Positions 28,629 to 37,424 of a stretch of 64,000 nucleotides of DNA are shown here, in pieces. The translations under genes and the position numbers were made by a program. The DNA lies in assembly GCA_028223755.1 (NCBI GenBank), contig JAOIUY010000002.1, positions 124,001 through 188,000 on the forward strand, given 5' to 3'. Position 1 is the stretch's first letter. Each line of letters starts with the position of its first letter. The notes under the pieces are model-generated. The model saw only the letters and a program-made list of their open reading frames with translations, had not been told where the DNA came from and did no database searches. This stretch comes from Pseudomonadales bacterium (GTDB lineage Bacteria > Pseudomonadota > Gammaproteobacteria > Pseudomonadales > UBA7434).

Positions 28629-29427
28629 TTAATCTGCTTTAGCGCTTAATTTGTTTTTTCTAAACTGCCAGGTTCGAATCACATCAATGCGGTCATATTT
28701 TTTTGCCAATGACTGAGTAAAAGGCTCAAAAGGTGAAGCGAGACGAATACTTTCAATCGCTGCCCGATCCAGTACTTTTGATCCTGACGATGACAAAATA
28801 GAAATCACCTCAACGACACCGCTCGCTTTTAAACGCACAAGTAATCGCACATCACCATAAAGTCCTTTGTCTCTTGCTGCTTGAGGGTAGTGACGGTTAC
28901 CAATACGCTCTACGCGATCACGCCACTGATGAATATAGTTAGCATCTGCAGCTTCAATGGTGGATGCAGAAGAGAGGGTTAATACCCTTGGCCCTTTGGT
29001 GAGCAATTGTTGTTTATCTGCAAGCCTTGCTTCGAGACTTGCAATTGCCTGACTTAATTCAGTTAATGTCTTCTTATCACTATTTGCATCGATCATTTCT
29101 TCATGGTTCAAAGATGAATGCGCTAAGTTTAGCGCTCGTTGAGAATCACCTTCGGTTGTAATGATTCGGGGCTCGACGATATTTTGTTGTGAGAGGCGTA
29201 TTTTTTTTACTATCACCACTGCCTTGTTGATTACTCGCAGCAATAAAGTCGGCATTGTCAGGTTTTTCATCACTGTTGTGATATGACAGCGTCACTTCCA
29301 TTTGTGATTGTGTGCTCGTCTTGCTTCCAGCATTAAACGCAATCAAAAGAATCGCTACCGCATGAAAGGCAAGCGCAATGGCAATGGTGTAGCTAAGTCG
29401 ATAATTTTGACCGGGGCTATAACTCAT
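28629..29427 (-). pseudogene. TonB-like energy transducer, interrupted by a frameshift
   Basis: The gene upstream of gshB/pilG in this neighbourhood normally encodes one TonB-like protein. Here it is split. The first frame (from ATG 29427) gives a cytoplasmic tail, a membrane helix (YTIAIALAFHAVAILLIAF) and the conserved ADFIAASNQQGSGDS segment, then runs out of family sequence after a coding-strand A8 tract (29201-29208). A frame equal to one base fewer continues into IRLSQQNIVEPRI and an intact TonB C-terminal domain (HYPQAARDKGLYGDVRLLVRLKASG). A7 at this tract would restore one protein of about 265 aa. Mutation, slippage or a homopolymer sequencing error are all possible. Confidence 0.8.
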
Positions 29428-29450
29428 TATCAAAGCGCTCTTGATTCATC

Positions 29451-30401
29451 TTAGGCGTTGAGCTTTTCTTCTATAGCATCCATTAGTTGGCCGGCGATAT
29501 TTAATTCGCATTGCTCATCTAACTCGCGGATGCAGGTTGGGCTAGTGACATTGATTTCGGTAAGGTAATCACCAATGACATCAATGCCAATAAAGAGTAA
29601 CCCTTTTTCACGCAGCGTAGGTGCCACCTGTTCGCAAATCCAATAATCACGCTCAGTGAGCGCACGTGCTTCACCACGGCCACCAGCGGCAAGGTTGCCC
29701 CGTGTTTCACCTGCGGCAGGTATTCTAGCAAGTGCAAAAGGAACGGGTTTGCCATCGACAAGTAAAATACGCTTATCGCCACTAACGATTTCAGGAATGT
29801 AGCGCTGAGCCATAATACTTTTAGTCTGGTGTTCGGTGAGGGTTTCAATAATGACACTCAGGTTTGGATCATTGGCCTGCACACGAAAAATGGAAGCGCC
29901 ACCCATGCCATCAAGTGGCTTTAAAATAATATCGTTGTGTTCTTTATAAAAATCACGAATCGCTTCGGCATTGGCGGTAATTAAAACGGGCGGGCAACAT
30001 TGCGGAAAATCAGTTGCAAATACCTTTTCATTGCAGTCTCGAAGGCTCTGCGGTTTATTAACAATCAGTGTGCCTTGTTTCTCAGCAGATTCGAGAATGA
30101 AGGTGGTATAGAGAAATTGGCTATCAAACGGCGGATCTGTACGCATTAAAATCACGTCTAAATCGGCAAGCGGCATCAATGAAGTATCTGATAATGTAAA
30201 CCAGTTCTCTAAATCGTCTTTGACGCTGAGGGCTTGGCCATAGCCATGCGCTATGCCATTGTCTATTAACAAGTTCTCTTGTAAAAAATAGTGTAAATCC
30301 CAGCCTCGTTGCTGTGCAGCTAGAAGCATGGCGAGCGAGCTGTCTTTATGTGGTTTGATTGACGCGATGGGATCCATAACGATGCCCAATTTAATACTCA
30401 T
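29451..30401 (-). CDS. gshB: Glutathione synthetase
   Basis: ATP-grasp enzyme that adds glycine to gamma-glutamylcysteine. The 316-aa protein matches the family length. Visible segments are GIVMDPIASIKPHKDSSLAM at the N-terminus, VNKPQSLRDCNEKVFATDFP, the ATP-grasp loop LKPLDGMGGASIF and GIDVIGDYLTEINVTSPT near the end. It lies between the tonB-like gene and pilG, as in Pseudomonas, and supplies the glutathione on which Ggt could act. Confidence 0.97.
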   Translation of the reverse strand: MSIKLGIVMDPIASIKPHKDSSLAMLLAAQQRGWDLHYFLQENLLIDNGIAHGYGQALSVKDDLENWFTLSDTSLMPLADLDVILMRTDPPFDSQFLYTTFILESAEKQGTLIVNKPQSLRDCNEKVFATDFPQCCPPVLITANAEAIRDFYKEHNDIILKPLDGMGGASIFRVQANDPNLSVIIETLTEHQTKSIMAQRYIPEIVSGDKRILLVDGKPVPFALARIPAAGETRGNLAAGGRGEARALTERDYWICEQVAPTLREKGLLFIGIDVIGDYLTEINVTSPTCIRELDEQCELNIAGQLMDAIEEKLNA

Positions 30402-30660
30402 AATGATACCTGCCTCTATATTTTGTTAATTGCAGCCAGTGAAGTGCATGCAATCAATATCTACTACTTTATTTCTCAAACACCTTGGTCTATAGCTTTA
30501 AAAGTGAACAATTTATTGGCGTCTCTCGTTGACGGCAAAAGTGAATCTATTTTAGAAAAAAGCCAGCTTTCAATCGTTTTAATGAGTTGGAAATGAGCTG
30601 TCCAGTATTGTTCATCATAAAGTTAAAAGTCATGTGCTGTAACCCGGAGGTCGAATCAAT

Positions 30661-31077
30661 ATGGATTCGCAAAATAAAAGCTTAAAAATAATGGTTGTTG
30701 ATGATAGCAAGACTATTCGTCGAACAGCAGAGACATTATTGCAAAGAGAAGGATTTAATGTCATTACCGCTGAGGACGGCTTCGAGGCCTTGGCCAAAAT
30801 TGCGGGTCAAAAGCCAGATTTAATCTTTGTCGATATTATGATGCCTCGATTAGATGGTTATCAGACTTGCGCGCTGATAAAGAACAATGCTCAGTTTAAA
30901 ACGACACCAGTAATTATGCTATCCAGCAAAGACGGCCTTTTTGATAAAGCGAAAGGACGAATTGTAGGATCAGATCAATACGTCACAAAGCCTTTTAGTA
31001 AAGTTGAGCTTCTTGAGGCTGAACAGAACCACTGTCAAAAAGAAGATGGCACAGATTCTGTACCTATGCAGGCATGA
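30661..31077 (+). CDS. pilG: Response regulator PilG
   Basis: CheY-like receiver protein of the Pil-Chp twitching chemosensory system. The 138-aa protein has the acidic pocket VVDDSKTIRR, phospho-acceptor Asp in FVDIMMPRLDGYQTC and Lys in YVTKPFSK. It is very close to Pseudomonas PilG through the first 115 residues (VIMLSSKDGLFDKAKGR), but the last helix and tail differ (LLEAEQNHCQKEDG). A strong ribosome binding site (CCGGAGG) precedes it. The downstream sensor genes are missing here. Confidence 0.95.
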   Translation: MDSQNKSLKIMVVDDSKTIRRTAETLLQREGFNVITAEDGFEALAKIAGQKPDLIFVDIMMPRLDGYQTCALIKNNAQFKTTPVIMLSSKDGLFDKAKGRIVGSDQYVTKPFSKVELLEAEQNHCQKEDGTDSVPMQA

Positions 31078-31105
31078 AAAAAACATTTTTTAAATGGAGA
31101 GGGAT

Positions 31106-31474
31106 ATGAAGCGAGTACTAGTGGTAGATGATTCGCCAACCGAGGCTTATCAAATATCAAACATTCTCAATAAACATGGATATGAAGTTGTTGCCGCCGA
31201 ATCAGGTGAGGCTGCCGTTGAGTTAGCAAGTGAGCAGACACCAGACTTAGTGCTTATGGATATTGTGATGCCAGGTATTAATGGGTTTCAAGCAACGAGA
31301 CAGTTAACGCGCAATCCAAAAACCAGTGATATTCCAGTCATTATGGTGACAACAAAGAATCAACCATCTGATCGAGAGTGGTCTAGAAAGCAGGGAGCGC
31401 GAGGGTATTTAGTAAAGCCAGTTCCTGAGAAAGACTTGATTGAAACCATATCCAATGTGTTAGAAGCAAGCTAG
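31106..31474 (+). CDS. pilH: Response regulator PilH
   Basis: Second single-domain receiver of the Pil-Chp system, 122 aa from ATG 31106, which has GGAGAGGG just upstream; an in-frame ATG at 31094 overlaps that site. The phospho-acceptor Asp is in LVLMDIVMPGINGFQ, and Lys in LVKPVPEKDL. It is co-directional with pilG and pilI with short gaps. With no PilJ, PilK or ChpA in the window, the kinase that would phosphorylate it is not evident. Confidence 0.94.
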   Translation: MKRVLVVDDSPTEAYQISNILNKHGYEVVAAESGEAAVELASEQTPDLVLMDIVMPGINGFQATRQLTRNPKTSDIPVIMVTTKNQPSDREWSRKQGARGYLVKPVPEKDLIETISNVLEAS

Positions 31475-31502
31475 CAATATTATTTTTTGAGAAGACTTAG
31501 CA

Positions 31503-32078
31503 ATGAAATTTGATCAAAGACCTTTAAGTTTATTAAAGCAAATAGAAAGCGCAAATGTTGATGCTATGAATACGCGTGCGGCGAGCAAAGATTTAAAAAC
31601 CGACTGGAGTGGTATTGGCTTCTCATTATGCGGCCAGCATATGGTGGCGCCCATGGGACAGGTGGTTGAAATTATTAACGTCCCTAATTATACCTATGTG
31701 CCTCGGACGAAAAATTGGGTATTAGGTGTGGCGAATGTACGTGGTCGCATGTTACCTATTTTTGATATTGAAAATTATTTTGGCTATAAATTAACGGACA
31801 ATCGATCTAAGCATCGAGTGCTAATTATAGAGTCAGAAAATTTTTATGCCGGATTAATCGTTAGTAATGTATTTGGCTTAAAACATTTCCCTATTAATAG
31901 TTTTAAAAATTCATATCAAGGAGACGGTGAGCTTTTTGCTGACTGCATTGATTCGATAGGAAATGATGGCAATAGGGATTGGCTCCGCTTTCAAATGCCA
32001 TTGTTGGTAAAGACAGCGGAATTTATGGATACATCAATGCAAATTACTAGCCCGAATAAAGCAGTATCTGCCGCATAG
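31503..32078 (+). CDS. pilI: CheW-like adaptor PilI
   Basis: A 191-aa CheW-domain scaffold that normally links the PilJ receptor to the ChpA kinase. The core (GFSLCGQHMVAPMGQVVEII, VPRTKNWVLGVANVRGRMLPIFD) is intact. It follows pilH by 28 bases. The receptor gene that should follow is represented only by a short remnant, so this adaptor may be without its usual partners unless they are encoded elsewhere. Confidence 0.93.
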   Translation: MKFDQRPLSLLKQIESANVDAMNTRAASKDLKTDWSGIGFSLCGQHMVAPMGQVVEIINVPNYTYVPRTKNWVLGVANVRGRMLPIFDIENYFGYKLTDNRSKHRVLIIESENFYAGLIVSNVFGLKHFPINSFKNSYQGDGELFADCIDSIGNDGNRDWLRFQMPLLVKTAEFMDTSMQITSPNKAVSAA

Positions 32079-32144
32079 CCCTTCTACATTTTTAGTGACA
32101 CATAAATACACTCAATAAAACTGACCGACGTTGGAGTTTCGAGA

Positions 32145-32240
32145 ATGGATAATTTTAGCCGACTTAAAAATAGTGGTTACTCTCGCAAGATGGTAACTTT
32201 TTCTATTGGCTTATTAATTAGCAACAGTTTTCTTTTTTGA
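32145..32240 (+). pseudogene. Probable 5' remnant of pilJ
   Basis: A 31-codon frame with a GGAG ribosome binding site, placed 67 bases after pilI exactly where pilJ should start. It encodes a short basic lead and the beginning of a hydrophobic segment (MVTFSIGLLISNSFLF), then stops. It resembles the N-terminus of a membrane chemoreceptor cut after about 27 residues. The last nine codons overlap the tail of the converging chalcone-isomerase-like frame. Assignment rests on position and the membrane-segment start only. Confidence 0.45.
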
Positions 32241-32378
32241 TGGTGTTTTCTGCTGCCAGCTTTTTATAGCATCAGCTCGATGAGTGCTAGCGGCAAGACT
32301 TTCGTAGCTTGCAATCATAGAAGAATCGATTGTCTGTTGTTGACCAAGAATAGATGCTTTAAACCCTGACGAGGGCGG
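32214..32378 (-). pseudogene. In-frame continuation of the chalcone isomerase-like gene after TGA
   Basis: In the same frame, directly after the TGA, 54 codons read PPSSGFKASILG and then a tail with YESLAASTHRADAIKSW, ending at TAA 32214. PPSS-F-ILG is what the family shows after WIG, so this looks like the true C-terminus. Loss by a point mutation, readthrough of a leaky TGA-C context, or a sequencing error would all give this picture. Confidence 0.6.
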
Positions 32379-32870
32379 TCATGCGCCGATCCAGCTATTA
32401 AGGATCAGCGAAAAAAATTCGTGGTTATCAGTTTTCATTAGCGTGATGCCATTAATTGCTATCGTCGTTCCGGTATCACTATCCTTATTAATAATGATGC
32501 GATCACCATGAATAAGATAATCTTTTACTAGCGTGTTAAACGTGGCGATATCATTTGCGTTATGCTTTTGGCTATCAACAGTATTGTTAATAGCAATAGC
32601 TTGTCCTATATGCTGAGTAAAGCGACGCTTAGACCATTCATCAACGAGTATGGTCATCTCCATTCGTAGATTATCCTGACAGAGCAATTGTTGTGGGTCA
32701 GGAGACAGTGACTCGCTGAACAGAGCAGCATAGTAATAGTCAAGCTGTAAGCTTGTATGCACGGCTGTACCATTAAGTAATAACTTATCTGATGGTCGTG
32801 CTGTTGATGAATATGTCACGGAACAAAAAAAAGTTAAAATAGCGAAAATACTGAGCGCTCTAATTGGCAT
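32379..32870 (-). CDS. Chalcone isomerase-like exported protein, truncated by in-frame TGA
   Basis: A 163-aa protein with a signal peptide (LSIFAILTFFCSVTYS) and the chalcone-isomerase-like fold seen in bacterial proteins of unknown role: LLLNGTAVHTSLQLDYYYAALF, the MEMTILVDEWSKRRF strand, and FFSLILNSWIGA near the end. In the family this last segment continues with a Pro-rich linker and a closing Leu-Gly motif. Here TGA (32379-32381) falls at that point, but the same frame stays open and continues with matching sequence. Bacterial members are not known to act on flavonoids. The function is unknown. Confidence 0.8.
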   Translation of the reverse strand: MPIRALSIFAILTFFCSVTYSSTARPSDKLLLNGTAVHTSLQLDYYYAALFSESLSPDPQQLLCQDNLRMEMTILVDEWSKRRFTQHIGQAIAINNTVDSQKHNANDIATFNTLVKDYLIHGDRIIINKDSDTGTTIAINGITLMKTDNHEFFSLILNSWIGA

Positions 32871-33057
32871 CCGTAAACCTCTGAGGAATAGTTAACAATA
32901 AAAATGAGACATCCGTTGTCTTCATAGCTTATTTAAAAAAGCTATTTATATCCTTTACCAGATTAGACGGGCGGAATGCTTCTTGCCAGCAAACGAATAG
33001 GAATGGAAGGAGTGATAATTTTTTTTGTGATACTGATAACAAAAAATTTTTGGGATT

Positions 33058-33804
33058 TTAAAAATCGCCCCATTTTTCTTGTAATAAGGAAAGTGCGACA
33101 ATCGGTGCTGTCTCTGTTCGCAAGATGCGGGGGCCAAAGCCAGCGGCTATGAATCCAGAAGATTCGGTAAGGGATAATTCATTTTCATCGAGGCCGCCTT
33201 CTGGGCCAATAAGAATAGTAGCACTGTTTGGTTTTTTAATTATTCCGTCAGCAATGGTTGTGAGTTTATTGCCGTGCGCACGTAATACTAATTTTAGGTC
33301 GCTAGTATCATTGGCTGCCCATGAAGCAATGGGTTCAGCTAGATTTAATTCGGGCAGAACTGAGCGGCCCGACTGTTCACAAGCACCAATGACGACACCG
33401 CGCCAGTGATCCATTTTTTTAGCCATACGCTCAGCATTAAGCTTAACGTCGACTCTTTGAGTAATAAGCGGTTGAATGCAGTTAACACCGAGCTCGGTTG
33501 CTTTTTGCATCACCCAATCCATACGCTCACCCTTTGAAATGGCAATCGCTAAAGTCAGATGCAGTGGTGATTCGCAAACAGTATTAACATCAGCGATTTT
33601 TTCATTAATAATTACGCTCACATCTTTTCGTGAGACCTTATTAATAGTGGCGAGATAATCTGAACCATGGCCGTCAAATAGAACTAAAGACTGGTTTTCT
33701 TTAACGCGTAATACATGCAACAGGTAATGACTGTTGCGCGAATCCAGTAACATTGACTGGCCAAGTTGGATGGCTTGTTCGCAATAAATTCTAGATCTTC
33801 GCAT
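33058..33804 (-). CDS. rsmE: 16S rRNA (uracil1498-N3)-methyltransferase RsmE
   Basis: SPOUT-class methyltransferase acting on U1498 of 16S rRNA. The 248-aa protein has an N-terminal PUA-like domain (NSHYLLHVLRVKENQSLVLFDG) and the C-terminal knot: ATELGVNCIQPLITQR, the SAM loop ILIGPEGGLDENEL and FGPRILRTETAPIVALSLL. It is last in the metK-ahcY-metF direction, 14 bases after metF, so it may be expressed with the methyl-cycle genes. Confidence 0.96.
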   Translation of the reverse strand: MRRSRIYCEQAIQLGQSMLLDSRNSHYLLHVLRVKENQSLVLFDGHGSDYLATINKVSRKDVSVIINEKIADVNTVCESPLHLTLAIAISKGERMDWVMQKATELGVNCIQPLITQRVDVKLNAERMAKKMDHWRGVVIGACEQSGRSVLPELNLAEPIASWAANDTSDLKLVLRAHGNKLTTIADGIIKKPNSATILIGPEGGLDENELSLTESSGFIAAGFGPRILRTETAPIVALSLLQEKWGDF

Positions 33805-33818
33805 GATAAGCCGAGTGT

Positions 33819-34661
33819 TTATTTAATACCAAGGTTATGGCAGATGGATTGAGTGGGCTCGACTTGGTTCATGGTGTAAAAATGTAAGCCGGGCGCGCCT
33901 TGAGCTAATAATTTTTCGCAAAGCGATGTGACAAAGTCTGTGCAAAAAGCTTTTAGATCATCTGGTGAATCTTTTAGAGATTCCACTCGATAGCTAAGCC
34001 AGCGTGGAATTTCAGCACCACAGCTTTGTGAAAATCGTTTTAAGTTATCGAAATTACTAATCGGCATAATGCCAGGGTAAATAGGTTGATCTATGCCTGC
34101 TTTTTGGCAGCGATCGATAAAAAATGAATAGGCATCAGGATTAAAAAAGTATTGAGTGATAGCACTGTTTGCGCCCGCATCAAATTTCTTCTTCAAAAAT
34201 TGAACATCAGTTTCATAAGAGTTAGCCTCAGGATGAATTTCGGGATAAGCGGCTACAGCAATATCAAAGTGATCACCGCTATGCTCACGAATAAAGCTGA
34301 CTAATTCATTAGCATGAACAAGGCGGGAGCCGTCGCCAAAACCAGAAGGTAAGTCGCCGCGTAAAGCAACAATTTTTGAAACACCGCTGGCTCGGTACTC
34401 ATCGAGTAGCGTTAAGATTGATGATTTTTCATCGCCACCAAATGACAAATGAGGCGCAGTATCAAAGCCAGCGTTAATGCCATCTAACACAATGTCCTTG
34501 GTGTTATCGCGCGTTGATCCGCCGGCACCATAGGTCACCGAAAAGTATTCTGGATTTAATGCGCCCAATGCACTTCGTGTCTCTTTTAGTTTTTCTAAAC
34601 CAGCAGCAGTTTTAGGTGGAAAAAATTCAAAACTCACTCGGTTTTGGTTGACGCCCGTCAT
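33819..34661 (-). CDS. metF: 5,10-methylenetetrahydrofolate reductase
   Basis: FAD enzyme making 5-methyltetrahydrofolate for homocysteine remethylation. The 280-aa protein has VSFEFFPPKTAAGLEKL near the N-terminus (catalytic Glu), SVTYGAGGSTRDNT, LRGDLPSG and GIMPISNFDNLKRFS. ATG 34661 (MTGVNQNRV) with AGGA upstream is preferred over a TTG two codons earlier. It lies downstream of ahcY across a 76-base gap holding a strong hairpin. Confidence 0.97.
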   Translation of the reverse strand: MTGVNQNRVSFEFFPPKTAAGLEKLKETRSALGALNPEYFSVTYGAGGSTRDNTKDIVLDGINAGFDTAPHLSFGGDEKSSILTLLDEYRASGVSKIVALRGDLPSGFGDGSRLVHANELVSFIREHSGDHFDIAVAAYPEIHPEANSYETDVQFLKKKFDAGANSAITQYFFNPDAYSFFIDRCQKAGIDQPIYPGIMPISNFDNLKRFSQSCGAEIPRWLSYRVESLKDSPDDLKAFCTDFVTSLCEKLLAQGAPGLHFYTMNQVEPTQSICHNLGIK

Positions 34662-34698
34662 GATCAATCCTACTCAATATAATTAGAAAAATGTTGAT

Positions 34699-34730
34699 CG
34701 CTGGCTTATTAATATTTTAATAAGCCAGCG
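34699..34730 (-). terminator. 13-bp hairpin between ahcY and metF
   Basis: CGCTGGCTTATTA and TAATAAGCCAGCG are perfect 13-base complements around a 6-base loop, starting just after the ahcY stop on the minus strand. A run of five T follows only after eight bases, so it could be a leaky terminator or an mRNA-stabilising 3' hairpin setting the metF level. Confidence 0.5.
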
Positions 34731-34737
34731 CATGTTG

Positions 34738-36093
34738 TTAGTACTTATAAGATTCGACTTTATAAGGACCTTCAACCGCTACATTAATATAGCTTGCTTG
34801 CTCTTTGGTCAGTTTTGTTATCACGCCACCAAAACCATTCACCATATGTGCAGCGACTTCTTCGTCCAGCTTTTTGGGTAGCACTTCTACAGTAATGCTA
34901 CGGTTTGCTTGGTCTGCCGACTTTTCAGTGTACATATGAATTTGCGCTAAGACTTGGTTAGCAAAAGAGCCATCCATAATTCTTGATGGGTGTCCCGTTG
35001 CATTACCTAAGTTCACTAGGCGACCTTCAGATAATAAAATCAAATGATTATTACTCGCTCTATCGCGATAGACTTTATGGACTTGAGGTTTAATTTCTTC
35101 CCATTCCCAATTTTCTCGCATATAAGCAGTGTCAATTTCATTATCAAAGTGACCAATGTTACATACAACTGCATTACTCTTTAAACCTTGTAATATTGCT
35201 GAATCACAAACATTAAAATTGCCCGTTGTTGTGACGACTAAATCAGTGTTCTCTAATAACGCCGTATTGATGTCTGCAAGTTTGCCAGTGTTAATGCCAT
35301 CGTTATAGGCAGAGACAACTTCAAAGCCATCCATGCACGCCTGCATAGCACAAATAGGATCAACTTCTGTCACCTTAACAATCATGCCTTCTTGACGAAG
35401 TGATTGTGCAGAACCTTTACCAACATCGCCGTAGCCAATGACTAATGCTTTTTTGCCGGACAACAAATGGTCAGTTGCTCGTTTAATCGCATCGTTAAGC
35501 GAGTGACGGCAGCCGTATTTATTATCATTTTTTGATTTTGTTACTGCATCATTAACATTGATGGCAGGGATTTTTAATGTGCCGTTATCTAACATTTCTT
35601 GTAAGCGATGAACGCCAGTTGTGGTTTCTTCCGTAACACCATGGATGCTATCGAGCATTGCTGGATATTTGTCGTGTAATAATAATGTTAAGTCACCACC
35701 ATCATCTAAAACCATATTGGCATCCCAAGGGCTGCCATCTTTTAAAACAGTCTGCTCTAAACACCATTCATACTCGACCTCAGTTTCGCCTTTCCAAGCA
35801 AAAACAGGAACGCCAGCTGCGGCAACGGCTGCTGCTGCGTGATCTTGAGTAGAAAAAATATTACATGAAGACCAGCGCACTTCTGCGCCTAGGGCAACTA
35901 AGGTTTCAATTAATACGCCAGTCTGTATTGTCATGTGAATACAGCCAAGAATCTTTGCGCCTTGTAAAGGTTTTTCGCCAGCAAATTTGTTGCGAAGTGC
36001 CATTAGTGCTGGCATTTCAGTTTCTGCAATTTCAAGCTCTTTGCGGCCCCATTCTGCCAATGCAATATCAGCGACTTTATAATCTGTTGTCAT
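34738..36093 (-). CDS. ahcY: S-adenosylhomocysteine hydrolase
   Basis: Splits S-adenosylhomocysteine into adenosine and homocysteine, using tightly bound NAD. The 451-aa protein has the substrate domain ([20 protein letters not shown], then [15 protein letters not shown]) and the NAD site [15 protein letters not shown] at about residue 220. The C-terminus ends in PYKVESYKY, the conserved tail with the essential Lys-Tyr. It follows metK by 51 bases, within a coherent SAM-recycling operon. Confidence 0.98.
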   Translation of the reverse strand: MTTDYKVADIALAEWGRKELEIAETEMPALMALRNKFAGEKPLQGAKILGCIHMTIQTGVLIETLVALGAEVRWSSCNIFSTQDHAAAAVAAAGVPVFAWKGETEVEYEWCLEQTVLKDGSPWDANMVLDDGGDLTLLLHDKYPAMLDSIHGVTEETTTGVHRLQEMLDNGTLKIPAINVNDAVTKSKNDNKYGCRHSLNDAIKRATDHLLSGKKALVIGYGDVGKGSAQSLRQEGMIVKVTEVDPICAMQACMDGFEVVSAYNDGINTGKLADINTALLENTDLVVTTTGNFNVCDSAILQGLKSNAVVCNIGHFDNEIDTAYMRENWEWEEIKPQVHKVYRDRASNNHLILLSEGRLVNLGNATGHPSRIMDGSFANQVLAQIHMYTEKSADQANRSITVEVLPKKLDEEVAAHMVNGFGGVITKLTKEQASYINVAVEGPYKVESYKY

Positions 36094-36144
36094 GGTTTAT
36101 TCCTAAATAATAAAATAATTGATTAGTAAAAATTTAATTAATGA

Positions 36145-37362
36145 TTAAGCATCAGCTAAAGCGGCTTTTAAAGCATCAACTTTATCTGTGCGCTCCCAAG
36201 TAAATGCGGTAAACGTACTGGATTTTTCTTGTCCGTCTTCTTGCCAGTGGTAAGTGTGCTCGAAAGGTTCGCGGCCAAAATGACCATAAGCAGCGGTTAA
36301 TTGATACATAGGATACTGAAGCTCTAACACGCTAGTAATGGCATAAGGACGCAGATCAAATGTTTTTCGTATCGCTTCAATCAGTTTTTCGTCATCGACT
36401 TTGCCGGTGCCAAAAGTGTTAACCGAAATGGATGTCGGTTCTGCGACACCAATAGCGTAAGATACTTGTAGTTCGCAGCGATCAGCTAAGCCGGCAGCGA
36501 CAACATTTTTAGCAACATAACGACCTGCATAAGCGGCAGAGCGGTCAACCTTAGACGGGTCTTTACCTGAGAATGCGCCGCCACCATGCCGTGCCATACC
36601 GCCATAAGTGTCAACGATAATTTTTCGTCCGGTTAAACCACAATCGCCAACGGGTCCACCAATAACAAAATTTCCGGTAGGGTTAATATGGTACTCAGTA
36701 CCTTCATGCAGCCACTCTTCAGGTAGTACTGGAAGAATAATATTTTCTTTAACGGCTACACGTAAATCGTCTAAAGAAATTTCTGGGTCATGTTGCGTTG
36801 ATAAAACAACGGCATCAATCGCGACAGGCTTTCCGTTTTCATAGCGTAAAGTGACTTGGCTTTTTGCATCTGGACGCAACCAAGGCAGTATTCCATCTTT
36901 GCGCAATTGCGCTTGTCGTTCTACTAATCGGTGCGAGTAGTAAATAGCTGCAGGCATTAAGCTATCGGTCTCATTTGTGGCATAACCGAACATTAGACCC
37001 TGATCACCAGCACCTTGATCTTCAGGCTTGGCGCGATCAACACCTTGATTAATATCGACAGACTGTTTACCGATAGCATTTAATACAGCGCAGCTTGCGC
37101 CATCGAAGCCAACGTCTGAGCAGTCGTAGCCAATCCCTATAATCACTTCGCGGATAATATCTTCAAGGTCGACATAGCAAGACGTAGTGACTTCACCGGC
37201 TACAACAGCCATCCCTGTTTTAACTAAGGTTTCTACCGCAACGCGTGCATCGCGGTCGCGTACAATAATGGCATCAAGCACCGCATCAGATATTTGATCG
37301 GCAAGCTTATCGGGATGCCCCTCTGATACCGATTCGGAGGTAAAGATATTGTATTCACTCAT
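36145..37362 (-). CDS. metK: S-adenosylmethionine synthetase
   Basis: Makes SAM from methionine and ATP. The 405-aa protein is somewhat longer than E. coli MetK (384). Signatures are [37 protein letters not shown] and the P-loop-like [16 protein letters not shown]. The N-terminal His of GHPDK and the flexible-loop Lys are present. Only 62 bases separate it from the regulator gene upstream, so it probably lacks its own riboswitch and is controlled with that gene. Confidence 0.98.
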   Translation of the reverse strand: MSEYNIFTSESVSEGHPDKLADQISDAVLDAIIVRDRDARVAVETLVKTGMAVVAGEVTTSCYVDLEDIIREVIIGIGYDCSDVGFDGASCAVLNAIGKQSVDINQGVDRAKPEDQGAGDQGLMFGYATNETDSLMPAAIYYSHRLVERQAQLRKDGILPWLRPDAKSQVTLRYENGKPVAIDAVVLSTQHDPEISLDDLRVAVKENIILPVLPEEWLHEGTEYHINPTGNFVIGGPVGDCGLTGRKIIVDTYGGMARHGGGAFSGKDPSKVDRSAAYAGRYVAKNVVAAGLADRCELQVSYAIGVAEPTSISVNTFGTGKVDDEKLIEAIRKTFDLRPYAITSVLELQYPMYQLTAAYGHFGREPFEHTYHWQEDGQEKSSTFTAFTWERTDKVDALKAALADA

Positions 37363-37424
37363 TGTTTGTTCCTTTGGTATTAATCGATCGGCTTAGGCCG
37401 AATTTACTTAATAATTAAATGTGT

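Noticed and set aside
32379-32381. TGA encoding selenocysteine
   Set aside because: No SECIS-like hairpin is evident just downstream, and the chalcone-isomerase-like family has no conserved Cys at this place.
37363-37424. SAM or SAH riboswitch upstream of metK
   Set aside because: The gap is only 62 bases and shows no room or pairing for a known riboswitch; the ahcY upstream gap is 51 bases.
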